Shown piece by piece: positions 26,853 to 40,999 of a stretch of DNA of 64,000 nt (positions are counted from its first letter, which is position 1; each line of letters begins with the position of its first letter). A program made the translations under genes and the position numbers. The notes below the pieces were generated by a model that was given only the letters and a program-made list of their open reading frames with translations, did not search any database and was not told the origin of the DNA. Source of the stretch: Rothia mucilaginosa (GTDB lineage Bacteria; Actinomycetota; Actinomycetes; Actinomycetales; Micrococcaceae). The stretch is from assembly GCF_019334805.1 (NCBI RefSeq), contig NZ_CP079822.1:496001-560000 (forward strand), read 5' to 3'.

Positions 26853-27565
26853 AGGAAGTACTCTACGTTGCCGTCCTGTCCGGGGAGTGGGCTGGGTTCC
26901 ATACCCATCACGCGCAATCCGTGGCTTACCGCAGACGCCTGGACTTTTTCCACTGCTTCACGGCGGGCGGATTCTTCGTGCACCACTCCCCCGCGTCCAA
27001 TGCGGTGTTTGCCGACCTCGAACTGCGGCTTGACCATGAGCACCAGGTCGCCGCCGGTTTCGGTTGCGTTCGCTAGAGCCTCCATGACCAGGGTCAGCGA
27101 GATGAACGAGAGGTCAGAAACCGTCAGCTCGACCTGCCCACCAATGTCTTCGGGCGTCATGTAGCGAACGTTGAGTCCTTCGTACACGCCAACTCGCGGT
27201 TCTTCGCGTAGCGTGTCCACGAGCTGCCCGTGTCCTACGTCAACGGCGGCTACGTGGGCGGCTCCTCGACGAAGTAGCACGTCGGTAAAGCCTCCGGTGG
27301 ATGCTCCCGCGTCCAGGCAGCGCTTGCCTTCCACCTTGATCTCGGGGAACGCGTCGAGGGCACCGGCGAGCTTATGGCCTGCGCGACTGACGTATTCGGT
27401 CAGCTCGCTCTGGCACACGTAGAGGGTATCCTCCGGTCCCACGAGCATGGACGCTTTGCGTGCAACCTTGCCGTTGACTTGCACGTCTCCTGCCGCAATG
27501 AGTTTTGCGGCGAGGGTTCGGGAGCTCACGAATCCGGCTTCGACCAGGTATTTATCGAGGCGCAC
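26837..27565 (-). CDS. tlyA: 16S/23S rRNA (cytidine-2'-O)-methyltransferase TlyA
   Basis: TlyA methylates the ribose of C1409 in 16S and C1920 in 23S rRNA. In mycobacteria its loss gives capreomycin resistance. An N-terminal S4 domain (MRLDKYLVEAGFVSSRTLAAKLI) precedes the Rossmann methyltransferase domain with LDAGASTGGFTDVLL, VDVGHGQL, VSDLSFISL and VLMVKPQFEVGK. Length (242) is below the ~268 of mycobacterial TlyA but the motifs are complete. The start is GTG at 27565 with AAGGA five bases upstream. It follows the 55-residue micro-protein gene by 87 bases. Confidence 0.94.
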   Translation of the reverse strand: MRLDKYLVEAGFVSSRTLAAKLIAAGDVQVNGKVARKASMLVGPEDTLYVCQSELTEYVSRAGHKLAGALDAFPEIKVEGKRCLDAGASTGGFTDVLLRRGAAHVAAVDVGHGQLVDTLREEPRVGVYEGLNVRYMTPEDIGGQVELTVSDLSFISLTLVMEALANATETGGDLVLMVKPQFEVGKHRIGRGGVVHEESARREAVEKVQASAVSHGLRVMGMEPSPLPGQDGNVEYFLWCKK

Positions 27566-27652
27566 AGTGTCCTTGTCTTCTTTCTCTCGTCTGGTGACGG
27601 GTTATCTAGTGCTCCTCAGAGCATTGCTGTTCTGAGGGTTCACCGCCGCGAA

Positions 27653-27820
27653 CTAGGAGAGGTTTTCGAGGTCCTTCTCCAGCTGCTCACTCATCGTTTC
27701 GAGGCGCTTGACGCGCTCTACGGGGTCCATGGCGAGGGTCGCCGCCAGCTGACGCTCGAATTCTGCGTCAAGCTCAGCGTTTTCCTCTGCCGTGTTGTTA
27801 GTCTCCGGTTCTTTAGGCAC
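27653..27820 (-). CDS. Conserved micro-protein, coiled-coil, 55 aa
   Basis: The start is GTG at 27820, which overlaps the stop of the HAD phosphatase gene by eight bases (GTGCCTAA) and has AGGGGA six bases upstream. The product is acidic and helical, with a heptad-like end (MDPVERVKRLETMSEQLEKDLENL). A gene of this size lies at the same place in mycobacteria (Rv1693, between a HAD phosphatase and tlyA) as I remember it, which supports a real gene. No function is known to me. A longer in-frame version from 27850 would overlap the phosphatase further and lacks a ribosome site. Confidence 0.7.
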   Translation of the reverse strand: MPKEPETNNTAEENAELDAEFERQLAATLAMDPVERVKRLETMSEQLEKDLENLS

Positions 27821-28850
27821 CGGGAATCCCCTGGATGTTGGGGCGTGCACCCTGTTCGGGGTTTGCTGCCCACCATGCCGCGCAGGCTACACGCCATGCT
27901 TCGGCTTCGCTCTCGCTGCCCGCGAATGCTTCGACATCTTCAATCTCGGGGCCGGTCAGGCTGAGGTTTTCACCGCGAACTCGTGCCTGCCAGGTGGGGC
28001 CGGTTGCGATGACTTCGTACCCTTCGTAGAGCACCTCAATGTCGGGGTAGGGTGCGAAGAAGTCCTCGAGGGTGCGCAGAATATAGGTCGGACGCTGGTT
28101 CGGCACGGCCTCGATGACATCCTGGTAGGTCTGTACGCCGGTGAGGACGAGGGCGCCGTCCATCTTTGCGTTGTTGGCGCCGAGAATATCGGTGTCCAGG
28201 CGGTCGCCCACGATGACGGGGCGGCTGGAGTTTACAGCCTGCGCTGCGGTGTGGAAGATGGGCGCTTCGGGCTTGCCCGCGACGAGCGGGGTGCGGCGGG
28301 TTGCGCTTGCCACGGCTGCTACGAGGGTGCCGTTACCGGGTGCCTGGCCTCGTTCCTTGGGGATGCTCTGGTCGGTGTTGGTTGCAATCCAGAGGATGTC
28401 GGGGTTTGCGAGGGTGTAGGCGGCTTCCGCGAGGTCTTCCCAGCCGATCTTGGGGTCGAATCCCTGAATGACGGCTACGGGGCCTTCTTCTTCCTTGCGG
28501 ACGGTTTCGAGGCCTACTGCACGAACGCAGTCGGCAAGTGCTTCGGTGCCGGTGATGAGTACCTTGGAGCCTGCGGGTACATGCTGTGCGAGCAGTGCGG
28601 CACCTGCCTGTGCGGAGCTGACGACTCGTTCTGCTCGGGTGTGCACGCCCAGTTCACGCAGGTGCTCTGCTACGGATTCTACGGAGCGCGATGCGTTGTT
28701 GGTGACGAAGATGACCGGTACGTTGAGTTCTTCTTCGGCGCGGTTGAGCGCTTCGGGTGCCCCTTCGATGGCGAAGGGACCCGCGTAGACCACGCCGTCT
28801 AGATCGGAGAGGAGGGCATCGTAGCGGGATAGGAGTGCGTTCGTGGTCAT
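27813..28850 (-). CDS. HAD-superfamily phosphatase (NagD/HAD-IIA type)
   Basis: The HAD motif I, LLSDLDGVVYAG, is near residue 16. VIFVTNNASRS (motif II) and GDRLDTDILGANNAKMDGALVLTGVQ (motif IV, near residue 230) follow, with the large cap between motifs II and III typical of the NagD / p-nitrophenyl phosphatase group. Substrates may be phosphoglycolate, glycerol phosphate or nucleotides. The start at 28850 has AGAGGAA about seven bases upstream; a longer frame from 28991 lacks one. A ~75-residue extension after the HAD core resembles the C-terminal part of actinobacterial homologues. Translation is coupled to the micro-protein downstream. Confidence 0.88.
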   Translation of the reverse strand: MTTNALLSRYDALLSDLDGVVYAGPFAIEGAPEALNRAEEELNVPVIFVTNNASRSVESVAEHLRELGVHTRAERVVSSAQAGAALLAQHVPAGSKVLITGTEALADCVRAVGLETVRKEEEGPVAVIQGFDPKIGWEDLAEAAYTLANPDILWIATNTDQSIPKERGQAPGNGTLVAAVASATRRTPLVAGKPEAPIFHTAAQAVNSSRPVIVGDRLDTDILGANNAKMDGALVLTGVQTYQDVIEAVPNQRPTYILRTLEDFFAPYPDIEVLYEGYEVIATGPTWQARVRGENLSLTGPEIEDVEAFAGSESEAEAWRVACAAWWAANPEQGARPNIQGIPGA

Positions 28851-29038
28851 AGAGTGTTCCTCTCGGGGGCTCTGGCGGTTGTCGCTATTAATCGTACCTG
28901 TTAGACACTCTAGCGTTGGTGCCTTCGGGCGATTATATAGAAAACCGCTGAACGCTCTCCCCTGCTTGGGTGTGGCGTCCAGCGGTTTCACGCTGACACT
29001 TAGGTCACGTATTTAGAATTCTTAGATTCTCTGCAGTC

Positions 29039-30160
29039 TTATTCTGCGGAGGTTTCTTCTGCTTCTTCAGTCTTGGGAGCTTCGGTCTTCTCGTCCTCAG
29101 TTGCTTCTTCCTGAGCTTCGTTTGCTTCCTCTTCAGCGGAAGCTTCTGCGGTCTCTTCAGCTTCTTCTGCAGTCTCAGCGAGTTCTACAGACTTCTCTTC
29201 CTGTTCGAAGAGGCCTGCTTCACCGAACATGTCGAAGATTTCGGGTTCTGCGAAGTTGCCCTGGCCCAGTGCTGCTTCTGCCATAAAGGCGAGGCGTGCC
29301 CAGCGTTCTGCTTCCTGGTTACGGCCTGCGTTAGCCAGCGCGTCGGAGTATGCGCTGAACAGGCGGGGGCTGTACTCAAAGGCACGCTTGGGGTTCAGCT
29401 GAGGAATCTGCAGCGCTACGACAGCTTCAGACTTCTTGCCCTGATCACTGAGGATGCCGGATTCAACGATGGCGAGCTCTACGCGCACGTTAGCAGGCAG
29501 TTCTTCTTTCTTGAATTCTGCAATCATTTCCATTGCCTTGGGCAGACGGCCGAGCGCGCGTTCGCAGTCCACCAGCAGTGCCAGGTGGTCTACGGAGCCG
29601 CTAATACGGCGGTGGGTGCGCAGTTCACGCAGTGCCAGTTCGAAGTCTTCTGCCACGTATGCGGCGACGCCAACGGCTTCGCGTACTGCGGCGATACGGC
29701 CTGCGCTGCGGGATGCAGCAACGGCGTGTTCCAGCGCGAATTCGGGGTCGATGTCGAGGTAGCGACCAGCCATGGCGAGGTGCTTTGCGACGGTTTCTGC
29801 GTTGCGAGGTTCCAGGGCGCGCAGCTGACGGAAGGTCGCGCCGTCCAGCTCGCGACCGGTGATGTCATCGTCAATTTCCGGCGCCTTGGGCTTTGCGGGG
29901 CGATAGCCTGCACGGCCACCGATGCTGCGTACTTCTTCGCGAGGTGCTTCTGCCTCGGGACCGTTGGAGCGAGGTGCCTTGGATCGGGAGTCGGAGCGAC
30001 GGCCGTCGAACTTCTTGCCTCCGCGGTCGTTACGCTTGAAACCGCCCTTGCCGCCAAAGTTCTTGCCGCCCTTCTTGGAGCGGAAGTCCTTTCCTCCGCT
30101 GTTCTTGCGGTGCTGGCGGGGGCCGGAGCCGTTAGACTCGTGACGGGGGGTCTCAGACAT
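29039..30160 (-). CDS. TPR-like protein with oppositely charged tails, 373 aa
   Basis: The start at 30160 (MSETPRHES) has AAGGAG four bases upstream. Residues ~1-75 are strongly basic and Gly rich (KDFRSKKGGKNFGGKGGFKRN), like an RNA-binding tail. Residues ~95-310 are helical repeats of the tetratricopeptide kind (AMAGRYLDIDPEFALEHAVAA, EDFELALRELRTH, DALANAGRNQEAERWARLA). The last ~60 residues are almost purely Glu, Ala and Thr. The corresponding mycobacterial gene (Rv1691) is an uncharacterised TPR protein next to tyrS. Here an rRNA operon separates it from tyrS. The ends could interact with each other or with rRNA. Confidence 0.8.
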   Translation of the reverse strand: MSETPRHESNGSGPRQHRKNSGGKDFRSKKGGKNFGGKGGFKRNDRGGKKFDGRRSDSRSKAPRSNGPEAEAPREEVRSIGGRAGYRPAKPKAPEIDDDITGRELDGATFRQLRALEPRNAETVAKHLAMAGRYLDIDPEFALEHAVAASRSAGRIAAVREAVGVAAYVAEDFELALRELRTHRRISGSVDHLALLVDCERALGRLPKAMEMIAEFKKEELPANVRVELAIVESGILSDQGKKSEAVVALQIPQLNPKRAFEYSPRLFSAYSDALANAGRNQEAERWARLAFMAEAALGQGNFAEPEIFDMFGEAGLFEQEEKSVELAETAEEAEETAEASAEEEANEAQEEATEDEKTEAPKTEEAEETSAE

Positions 30161-30381
30161 GAATCTCCTTGGGAGGTATCCGCCAGTGTGGGCGGGTAGG
30201 GTATGCAGTCGATTCGGACGAACCGCTGCCTGAGGCATCAACTCTATGAGGGGTGCTTAGATACACCCGCTAATGCCTAAACATAAGCCATACCATTCTA
30301 GTATAGAGAGCACCTTCCGTGCACCCGTACTGATGGGATGTTAAAGACAAATGGGGAGGCCTAACGACCTCCCCAAACAAA

Positions 30382-30408
30382 AATAGCCCCGGCGAAGCCG
30401 GGGCTATT
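30382..30408 (-). terminator. Terminator of the rRNA operon
   Basis: The 12-base-pair perfect stem AATAGCCCCGGC has a GAA loop and is followed on the minus strand by TTTTGTTTG. Confidence 0.92.
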
Positions 30409-30418
30409 GAATAATAAA

Positions 30419-30535
30419 GCGGCAATAACCTACTCTCCCACACCCACAAAAGTGCAGTACCATCGGCGCAAAGAGTCTTAGCTTCTGGGTTCGGAATGGA
30501 ACCAGGCGTTTCCCTCTTGCTATAATCACCGCAAA
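30419..30535 (-). rRNA. rrf: 5S ribosomal RNA
   Basis: About 117 bases on the minus strand begin TTTGCGGTGATTATAGC and contain the conserved GAACCCAGAAGCTAAG and GATGGTACTGC blocks. It is the last gene of the 16S-23S-5S operon. Ends are estimated by eye. Confidence 0.93.
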
Positions 30536-30596
30536 CCTACGGGATTGTTATCCAAAAACCATACAGTGAACGCAAACAACAAACATCTCGAAAAAG

Positions 30597-35520
<4,924 letters not shown>

Positions 35521-35680
35521 AATAGAAAAGCTTGATAATCTGATCTCAAACAGCGAATCACACACGGGGGTGCGTGACTCAAGCTGACTAAATTTGAAAC
35601 CATTTGATGATTATCAAATATCAATAAATATTTGGTATTAGTTTCAGTTTCCATCACCATTCGGTGATTTTATTGAACAA

Positions 35681-35705
35681 AGCACACTATTGAGTTCTCA
35701 AGCAA
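35681..35705 (-). promoter_or_regulatory. boxA-like element in the pre-16S leader
   Basis: The minus strand reads GTTGCTTGAGAACTCAATAG, sharing GTTG-TTGAGAACT and TAGTG with the spacer copy at 33771-33790. An ATCACC-ATTC-GGTGAT hairpin (35653-35668) lies just downstream, as a boxB-like stem would. Confidence 0.55.
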
Positions 35706-35810
35706 CACACCGATTCAACACCTCAACCCCTTCATTCGAAGGAAGCCTTACCGTTGAACGGTCATTCATGTTATTTTCATTGTTACCGCGTTCCCGCGAC
35801 AACTCAATCA

Positions 35811-35839
35811 ACTATACCAGCGTCTTGTTTGCCATGCAA
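35811..35839 (-). promoter_or_regulatory. rRNA promoter, proximal
   Basis: On the minus strand TTGCAT (35839-35834), a 17-base spacer and TATAGT (35816-35811) match the housekeeping consensus well. Confidence 0.75.
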
Positions 35840-36031
35840 ATCCGTTTTCCGTGATTCACACCACAATGTTTCTTCCCTAAACTCCTCCACCATCACCAAC
35901 AGGCAACCTGAGATTCTTCTAAGCAAGAAACCAAAACACTATACAATTGAAAGATATTCAACCGCTTCCGACTAGGAGAAACACCGAAGAAAACTCTTCG
36001 TTTTTTCCTCCTCGCCGCGGCGACTCATACA

Positions 36032-36060
36032 ACTATACAGACCACCAAACAGCCCTGCAA
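36032..36060 (-). promoter_or_regulatory. rRNA promoter, distal
   Basis: On the minus strand TTGCAG (36060-36055), a 17-base spacer and TATAGT (36037-36032). A third TATAGT at 35943-35938 has no good -35. Confidence 0.75.
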
Positions 36061-36310
36061 CCCGAAATAGGGTGAAGTGAACCACAAGTGGGGCCTTGAA
36101 AGGGTCTCAAACACCCTCACAAACATCAAAATGCCTAGTCAGTGCGTTTTATGGGTGGTAAAAAATCTTCAAAAAACTTCTAGAAACCTCAAAAATCTGC
36201 GAATTCCCCTCGCTGGAGCCCCAAAACAGGGTCGAAAGGCGCCCAAAGCCCTCGCCAACAAAGACAAACCAAGAAACCCCAGAGACAGAGGGCAGCAGAA
36301 CGATACAAGA

Positions 36311-36336
36311 AGAGCCCCTCCTGACGGAGGGGCTCT
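36311..36336 (-). terminator. Terminator after tyrS
   Basis: AGAGCCCCTC (36311-36320) and GAGGGGCTCT (36327-36336) form a 10-base-pair stem, followed on the minus strand by TCTTGT. Confidence 0.8.
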
Positions 36337-36376
36337 GTGTATATAGGGAACAGAAAAGGAGGGGCACTCCCCCACC

Positions 36377-36418
36377 GAACATTCAGTACCGAACACTCAG
36401 CACTAAACACTCAGCAGA
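36377..36418. repeat. 14-bp tandem repeat, three copies
   Basis: The units GAACATTCAGTACC, GAACACTCAGCACT and AAACACTCAGCAGA follow each other exactly, between tyrS and its terminator. Confidence 0.85.
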
Positions 36419-36453
36419 GAAGAACCCCTCCCCATCTATATGTATCGAGAAGA

Positions 36454-37758
36454 CTAAATCAGCTCTACAGCGCCCTGGTTCTTCTTGCCACGGCGAACCA
36501 TCGCAAAACGACCGTGCAGCAGATCATTCTTAGAAATCGCTGCGTCCTCGCCCTGAACCTTCACGCCGTTCACCGAAGCGCCGCCCTCCTTCAGAATGCG
36601 ACGAGCCTCAGAGTTAGACTTCGCAAAGCCCAGCTCAGTCAGAACAGAAATCATGTCCAGGCGGTCCTCGGGTAGCTTAGCCGAAGGAAGCTCAGCAACC
36701 ACAGACTCCAGGGTAGCCTCATCCAGAGCAGCGAAATCGCCCTTACCGAACAGAGCCTCCGAAGCAGCAACAGCCTGATCAGTAGCCTCGGTGCCGTGCA
36801 CCAGCGAAGTCACCAGGTACGCCAGAGTCTTCTGAGCCTCACGCTTAAACGGCTCCTTCTCAACCTTCTCGGCGAACTCGGCAATCTCAGCGCGGGTCAG
36901 GAAGGTGAAGACCTTCAGGCGATCCAGCACATCCGCATCCGCGGTGTTCAGCCAGAACTGGTAGAACGCGTACGGCGAGCACATCTGCGGGTTCAACCAA
37001 ATAGCGTTACCCTCGCTCTTACCGAACTTAGTGCCATCAGAGTTAGTAATCAGCGGAGTACCAATAGCGTGAACGCTCTTACCCTCCACCTTACGAATCA
37101 GCTCAGTACCGCTCGTCAGGTTACCCCACTGATCAGAACCACCGGTCTGCAGAGTACAACCGAAACGACGGTTCAGCTCCAAGAAGTCCAGGCCCTGCAG
37201 AATCTGGTACGAGAACTCGGTGTACGAAATGCCCTCATCAGAGTTCAGGCGCTTCGCAACAATCTCCTTCTTCACCATGGTGCCCACGCGGAAATGCTTA
37301 CCAACATCGCGCAGCAACTGCAGAGCAGACATCTGACCGCTCCAGTCCAGGTTATTCACCATACGAGCAGCGTTCTCACCCTCGAAAGAGAGGAAACGCT
37401 CAATCTGAGCACGCAGAGACTTAACCCACTCAGCAACAACCTCAGGAGAGTTCAGCACACGCTCAGAAGTCTGACGCGGATCACCAATCAAACCAGTGAA
37501 ACCGCCCACCAGACCCAGCGGCTTGTGACCAGCCAGCTGCAGACGACGCATCACCAGCAGCTGCACCAGGTGACCCAGGTGCAAAGAAGCCGCAGTCGGA
37601 TCATAACCCGTATAGAAAGTCAGGCTCTCCTCGCTCAGCGCCTTCTCCAGAGCAGCCTCATCAGTGCTCACGTGCACCAGGCCGCGCCACTTCAGCTCCT
37701 GCCAAATATTCTCGAAGGTATCGTCATTATGCTGCGCGTTGAGGATCTCGGCAGACAT
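36454..37758 (-). CDS. tyrS: Tyrosyl-tRNA synthetase
   Basis: This class I synthetase charges tRNA-Tyr. The HIGH-like motif is LHLGH, preceded by YTGYDPTAAS. Tyr recognition residues lie in YTEFSYQILQ and QTGGSDQWGN, the KMSKS-like motif is KFGKS, and an S4 domain closes the protein (ARRILKEGGASVNGVKV). Length is 434 with the start at 37758 (MSAEILN), where GGGAG lies upstream; a GTG five codons earlier overlaps that site. It is transcribed alone, upstream of the rRNA operon. Confidence 0.96.
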   Translation of the reverse strand: MSAEILNAQHNDDTFENIWQELKWRGLVHVSTDEAALEKALSEESLTFYTGYDPTAASLHLGHLVQLLVMRRLQLAGHKPLGLVGGFTGLIGDPRQTSERVLNSPEVVAEWVKSLRAQIERFLSFEGENAARMVNNLDWSGQMSALQLLRDVGKHFRVGTMVKKEIVAKRLNSDEGISYTEFSYQILQGLDFLELNRRFGCTLQTGGSDQWGNLTSGTELIRKVEGKSVHAIGTPLITNSDGTKFGKSEGNAIWLNPQMCSPYAFYQFWLNTADADVLDRLKVFTFLTRAEIAEFAEKVEKEPFKREAQKTLAYLVTSLVHGTEATDQAVAASEALFGKGDFAALDEATLESVVAELPSAKLPEDRLDMISVLTELGFAKSNSEARRILKEGGASVNGVKVQGEDAAISKNDLLHGRFAMVRRGKKNQGAVELI

Positions 37759-37925
37759 GCTTCTCCCATTCACAAGGTAACAACGCCCGAAGGCGCTCGA
37801 ACAAAATATGTAACAAGCCTAGCACCGCACCAGCCCAAACGCTCAGAAAAACCCAAGCGAGCGCCCAAACCGGTGCGGCACCGGCTCAAAGAAATAACAG
37901 ATAGAGGCTACACAAGCCACAAGGC

Positions 37926-40220
37926 TTACAGGCCCGCGGGCATCCGCGAACCCACCATGTGCAGGCGCTGAGTCGGACGAGTCATCGACACGTACAAATC
38001 ACCCACAGCACCATCAGCATCATCAATCAGCTGCTGCGGCTCAACAATCACCACAACATCAAACTCAAGGCCCTTCGCCTCCCACGGAGTCAGAACCAGC
38101 ACCTGATTCTCCAACGCAGTCTGCGCGGTACCCGTACGATCAGCATGAGCACGAGCCACAGCCTGAGCCGTCTGAACATACAGACTCGGCGGGCACACCA
38201 CACCAATCAGAGCGCCACCCGAATGAGCGACCTCCTCGCTGACCACAGACACGGTCTGCTCCACGACAGACTCGGAGGCAACCTCATGAACCAGCGGAGC
38301 CCAACGACCCTCACGCACCGCACGAGGCGCAGACACCTCATAGCCAGCAGCCTGCGCAACCGACACCGCCGCCTCAGCAATCTGCGCCGGAGTACGGTAA
38401 TTAATCGTCAGCTCCTCCAGAGTGAAGCGCTCACCCACAAACGGCTCCAACGCCTGCGACCACGAGGAAGCAGCCGCAGCAGAAGAAGCCTGAGCAATAT
38501 CGCCCACAATCGTGAACGACTTCATCGGGCAACGACGCATCAGCAGACGCCACTGCATGGGCGAGAGCTCCTGAGCCTCATCCACCACAATATGGCCATA
38601 CGCCCACGTACGATCAGCCGACGCCGCAGCCGCAGCGGTCATACGCTCGCCACGAACCTCATTCATCATCGCAATCTGCTCAGGAGTAATCACGCCATCA
38701 GCGCCAATATCCTCCAGCGACTGGTGAACATTCTCCAGCGCCTTCGCAGCGTTCTCAAGGTTCGCGCGATGCTCCGCCGCAGCACGAGCCGCAGCAGCCG
38801 CACCGGTCACCTTCGAAAAATCACCCAAAAGCTCAGCAGCCTCATCCAACAGAGGAACATCAGCCTCCGTGAAAGGGGCATCCGCCGGGCGAGCCAACAG
38901 CTCACGCTCAGCCTTCGACAGCTCACGAGTCGCAGACTCCAGATAGTGCGGCTTCGAAAACAGCGAGCGCAACAGAGTCTCAGGCGACAGCGGCATCCAC
39001 GCCAGATTCAAGGCACGGCGCACATCCATCGAGGCACGCACATCATCCTGCAGATACGGACGCTCCACCACACGACCCGCCGCACGGTTCAGCTGATCAT
39101 CCAGCTTCGCAGTCAGCTCCTTCAACAGAATCTTCACGAACGTCTCACGAGCCTCATTATGCGGCTTGCCCGTCGAACGAGCACGAGAACGAGCCGAACG
39201 AACCATCTCCGGAGTCAGCTCAACATCAGTACCCTCAACATTCAGACGCTGAACCTGAGCCGGCACCTTCTGACGATCCGCCACCGCACACTTAATAACC
39301 TTCACCATGCGCAAATCGCCCTTCAACGCGGCAACCGCGCGGTCCTTCTCAGGCACAGCACGCAGACCCGGATACAGGGTCGCCAACGAAGACATCACCA
39401 CGCCGGTCTCACCCAGCGACGGAAGCACACGCTCGATGTACCACATGAACGAATTCGAGGGGCCAACCACCAGCACGCCAGCCTTCGACAGGCGCTCACG
39501 GTTCGTGTACAGCAGGTACGCCGCACGATGCAGCGCCACAGCAGTCTTACCGGTACCCGGACCACCCTGCACAACACGCACACCCGGCAGCTCCGAGCGG
39601 ATAATCGCATCCTGCTCAGCCTGAATCGTCGCCACAATATCGCCCATGCGGCCGGTACGCTTCTTGTTCAACGCCGCCAGCAGAGCACCCTCACCGTGGA
39701 GGGTGTCCTCATCCTGCAGCATCTGAGTATCAAAGACCTCATCCTCAATATTTACGACAGTGCGGCCCTCAAGCATCAGGTGACGGCGGCGGCGCACACC
39801 CATGGGGTGGAAAGCAGTCGCCTGATAGAACGTACCCGCCTCCGGGGCACGCCAGTCCATCAGCAGACGCTGCTGATTGCTATCCGTAATACCAATACGA
39901 CCGATATAGCGCACCGCATCAGTGCCCTCACGGTCCATATCCAAACGACCAAAGGTCAGACGAGAATCCACAGCATTCAGCTGCGCCAAACGATCTTCAT
40001 AGTGAGTAGCAAAAGAGTCACGCTCCGAACGGTTCTGATGACCGCCCACCGCCTGATTCTTACGCACAGCAGCCAGCTTCTCAGCCGTCTCCTCACGGAG
40101 CTCATCCAGACGGGCATATACGCGAGCAACATACTCACGCTCCGCAGCCATCTGCTCAGCAAACAGCTTCTCAGCCGCCGAAGAATCAGCAGACTGCTGG
40201 GGCAAAGATTCAGATGACAC
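37926..40220 (-). CDS. helD: HelD-type UvrD/Rep-like ATPase that recycles RNA polymerase
   Basis: The protein is a superfamily I helicase-like ATPase of the actinobacterial HelD class. It has an N-terminal coiled region (residues ~14-60) that in HelD enters the RNA polymerase secondary channel, Walker A GGPGTGKTAVAL at 219-230, a large insert (about 330-500), VDEAQELSPMQWRLLM (motif II), TIVGDIAQASS, INYRTPAQIAEAA and a C-terminal TPWEAKGLEFDVVVIVEP / YVSMTRPTQRL. HelD proteins strip stalled or idle RNA polymerase from nucleic acid. The start is GTG at 40220 with AAGGAG six bases upstream. In some actinobacteria such proteins relate to rifampicin tolerance; nothing here proves that. Confidence 0.9.
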   Translation of the reverse strand: MSSESLPQQSADSSAAEKLFAEQMAAEREYVARVYARLDELREETAEKLAAVRKNQAVGGHQNRSERDSFATHYEDRLAQLNAVDSRLTFGRLDMDREGTDAVRYIGRIGITDSNQQRLLMDWRAPEAGTFYQATAFHPMGVRRRRHLMLEGRTVVNIEDEVFDTQMLQDEDTLHGEGALLAALNKKRTGRMGDIVATIQAEQDAIIRSELPGVRVVQGGPGTGKTAVALHRAAYLLYTNRERLSKAGVLVVGPSNSFMWYIERVLPSLGETGVVMSSLATLYPGLRAVPEKDRAVAALKGDLRMVKVIKCAVADRQKVPAQVQRLNVEGTDVELTPEMVRSARSRARSTGKPHNEARETFVKILLKELTAKLDDQLNRAAGRVVERPYLQDDVRASMDVRRALNLAWMPLSPETLLRSLFSKPHYLESATRELSKAERELLARPADAPFTEADVPLLDEAAELLGDFSKVTGAAAAARAAAEHRANLENAAKALENVHQSLEDIGADGVITPEQIAMMNEVRGERMTAAAAASADRTWAYGHIVVDEAQELSPMQWRLLMRRCPMKSFTIVGDIAQASSAAAASSWSQALEPFVGERFTLEELTINYRTPAQIAEAAVSVAQAAGYEVSAPRAVREGRWAPLVHEVASESVVEQTVSVVSEEVAHSGGALIGVVCPPSLYVQTAQAVARAHADRTGTAQTALENQVLVLTPWEAKGLEFDVVVIVEPQQLIDDADGAVGDLYVSMTRPTQRLHMVGSRMPAGL

Positions 40221-40336
40221 GTAAGCTCCTTAAACCTATGGTGTCTCAAAGACAGGGTGCGACAGGCACCCAAAAATACGGGTCACTATTTTACAGGACA
40301 GGCTCCGTAGCGCCGAAATATTACCCCCACAGAAAA

Positions 40337-40365
40337 GTGCCCCACCGGCTCAACCGGCGGGGCAC
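40337..40365 (-). terminator. Terminator after apt
   Basis: GTGCCCC-A-CCGG pairs across CTCAA with CCGG-C-GGGGCAC and is followed on the minus strand by TTTTCTG. Confidence 0.85.
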
Positions 40366-40423
40366 CCCTCATCAATATCAGCTGCACACGCCCAAAGGAC
40401 GGTACGCCTCAAACTCTATAAAA

Positions 40424-40999
40424 CTACTTCGACGGCAGCGGGTACTCAGAGACCAAGCTCAGCGTCTCAAGACGGTAACCGTCCAGCGCCTCACGACCGC
40501 CCAGGCCCTCCAGCTCCAGAAGAGCACCAACGCCGGCAACCTTCAGGTTCGCGCGCTCCACCAACTTCGCGGCAGCCACCAGAGTACCGCCAGTCGCCAG
40601 CAGATCATCCAGCAGAAGAACACGGGTGCCCGGCGCGAAATCACTACAGTGAATCTCGATCGCGGCGCTACCGTACTCCAGCGCATACTCCTCACGGTAC
40701 GTCTCACGCGGAAGCTTACCCGCCTTACGAACCGTCATAATGCCAGTGCCCGTAGCGTACGCGAGCGCAGAAGCCAGCAAGAAACCGCGAGCCTCAACAC
40801 CAGCCACCACATCAAACTGACCATCAAAACGAGCAGCCAGCTCATCAATGCACGCCTTGAACACCTCAGCATCAGCGAAGAGAGTGGTCACATCGTAAAA
40901 GAGGATACCCTCATGCGGGTAATTCGGAATCGTAGCGCAAGCAGTCGGAATCAACTGCTCAATAGGGGTTCGCGAAGCCTCAGAAGCGGGAACGCTCAT
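40424..40999 (-). CDS. apt: Adenine phosphoribosyltransferase
   Basis: Salvages adenine to AMP with PRPP. The PRPP-binding motif is VLLLDDLLATGGTL; VVAGVEARGFLLASALAYATGTG and the YPHEGILFYDVTTLF start region are also typical. Length (191) is close to the family norm of ~180. The start at 40999 has GAAAGAGAG upstream. It lies 134 bases downstream of the acyl-CoA ligase gene on the same strand. No rel or other purine genes are adjacent. Confidence 0.95.
   Translation of the reverse strand: MSVPASEASRTPIEQLIPTACATIPNYPHEGILFYDVTTLFADAEVFKACIDELAARFDGQFDVVAGVEARGFLLASALAYATGTGIMTVRKAGKLPRETYREEYALEYGSAAIEIHCSDFAPGTRVLLLDDLLATGGTLVAAAKLVERANLKVAGVGALLELEGLGGREALDGYRLETLSLVSEYPLPSK

Larger units (their letters stand above)
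35521..36453. other. rRNA leader and promoter region, plus tyrS downstream region
   Basis: These ~930 bases hold the pre-16S leader (35521-35710), the rRNA promoters (35811-36060), a GC-poor spacer, the tyrS terminator (36311-36336) and a three-copy 14-bp repeat (36377-36418). Short ORFs here have no supporting ribosome sites and I call none. Confidence 0.65.
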
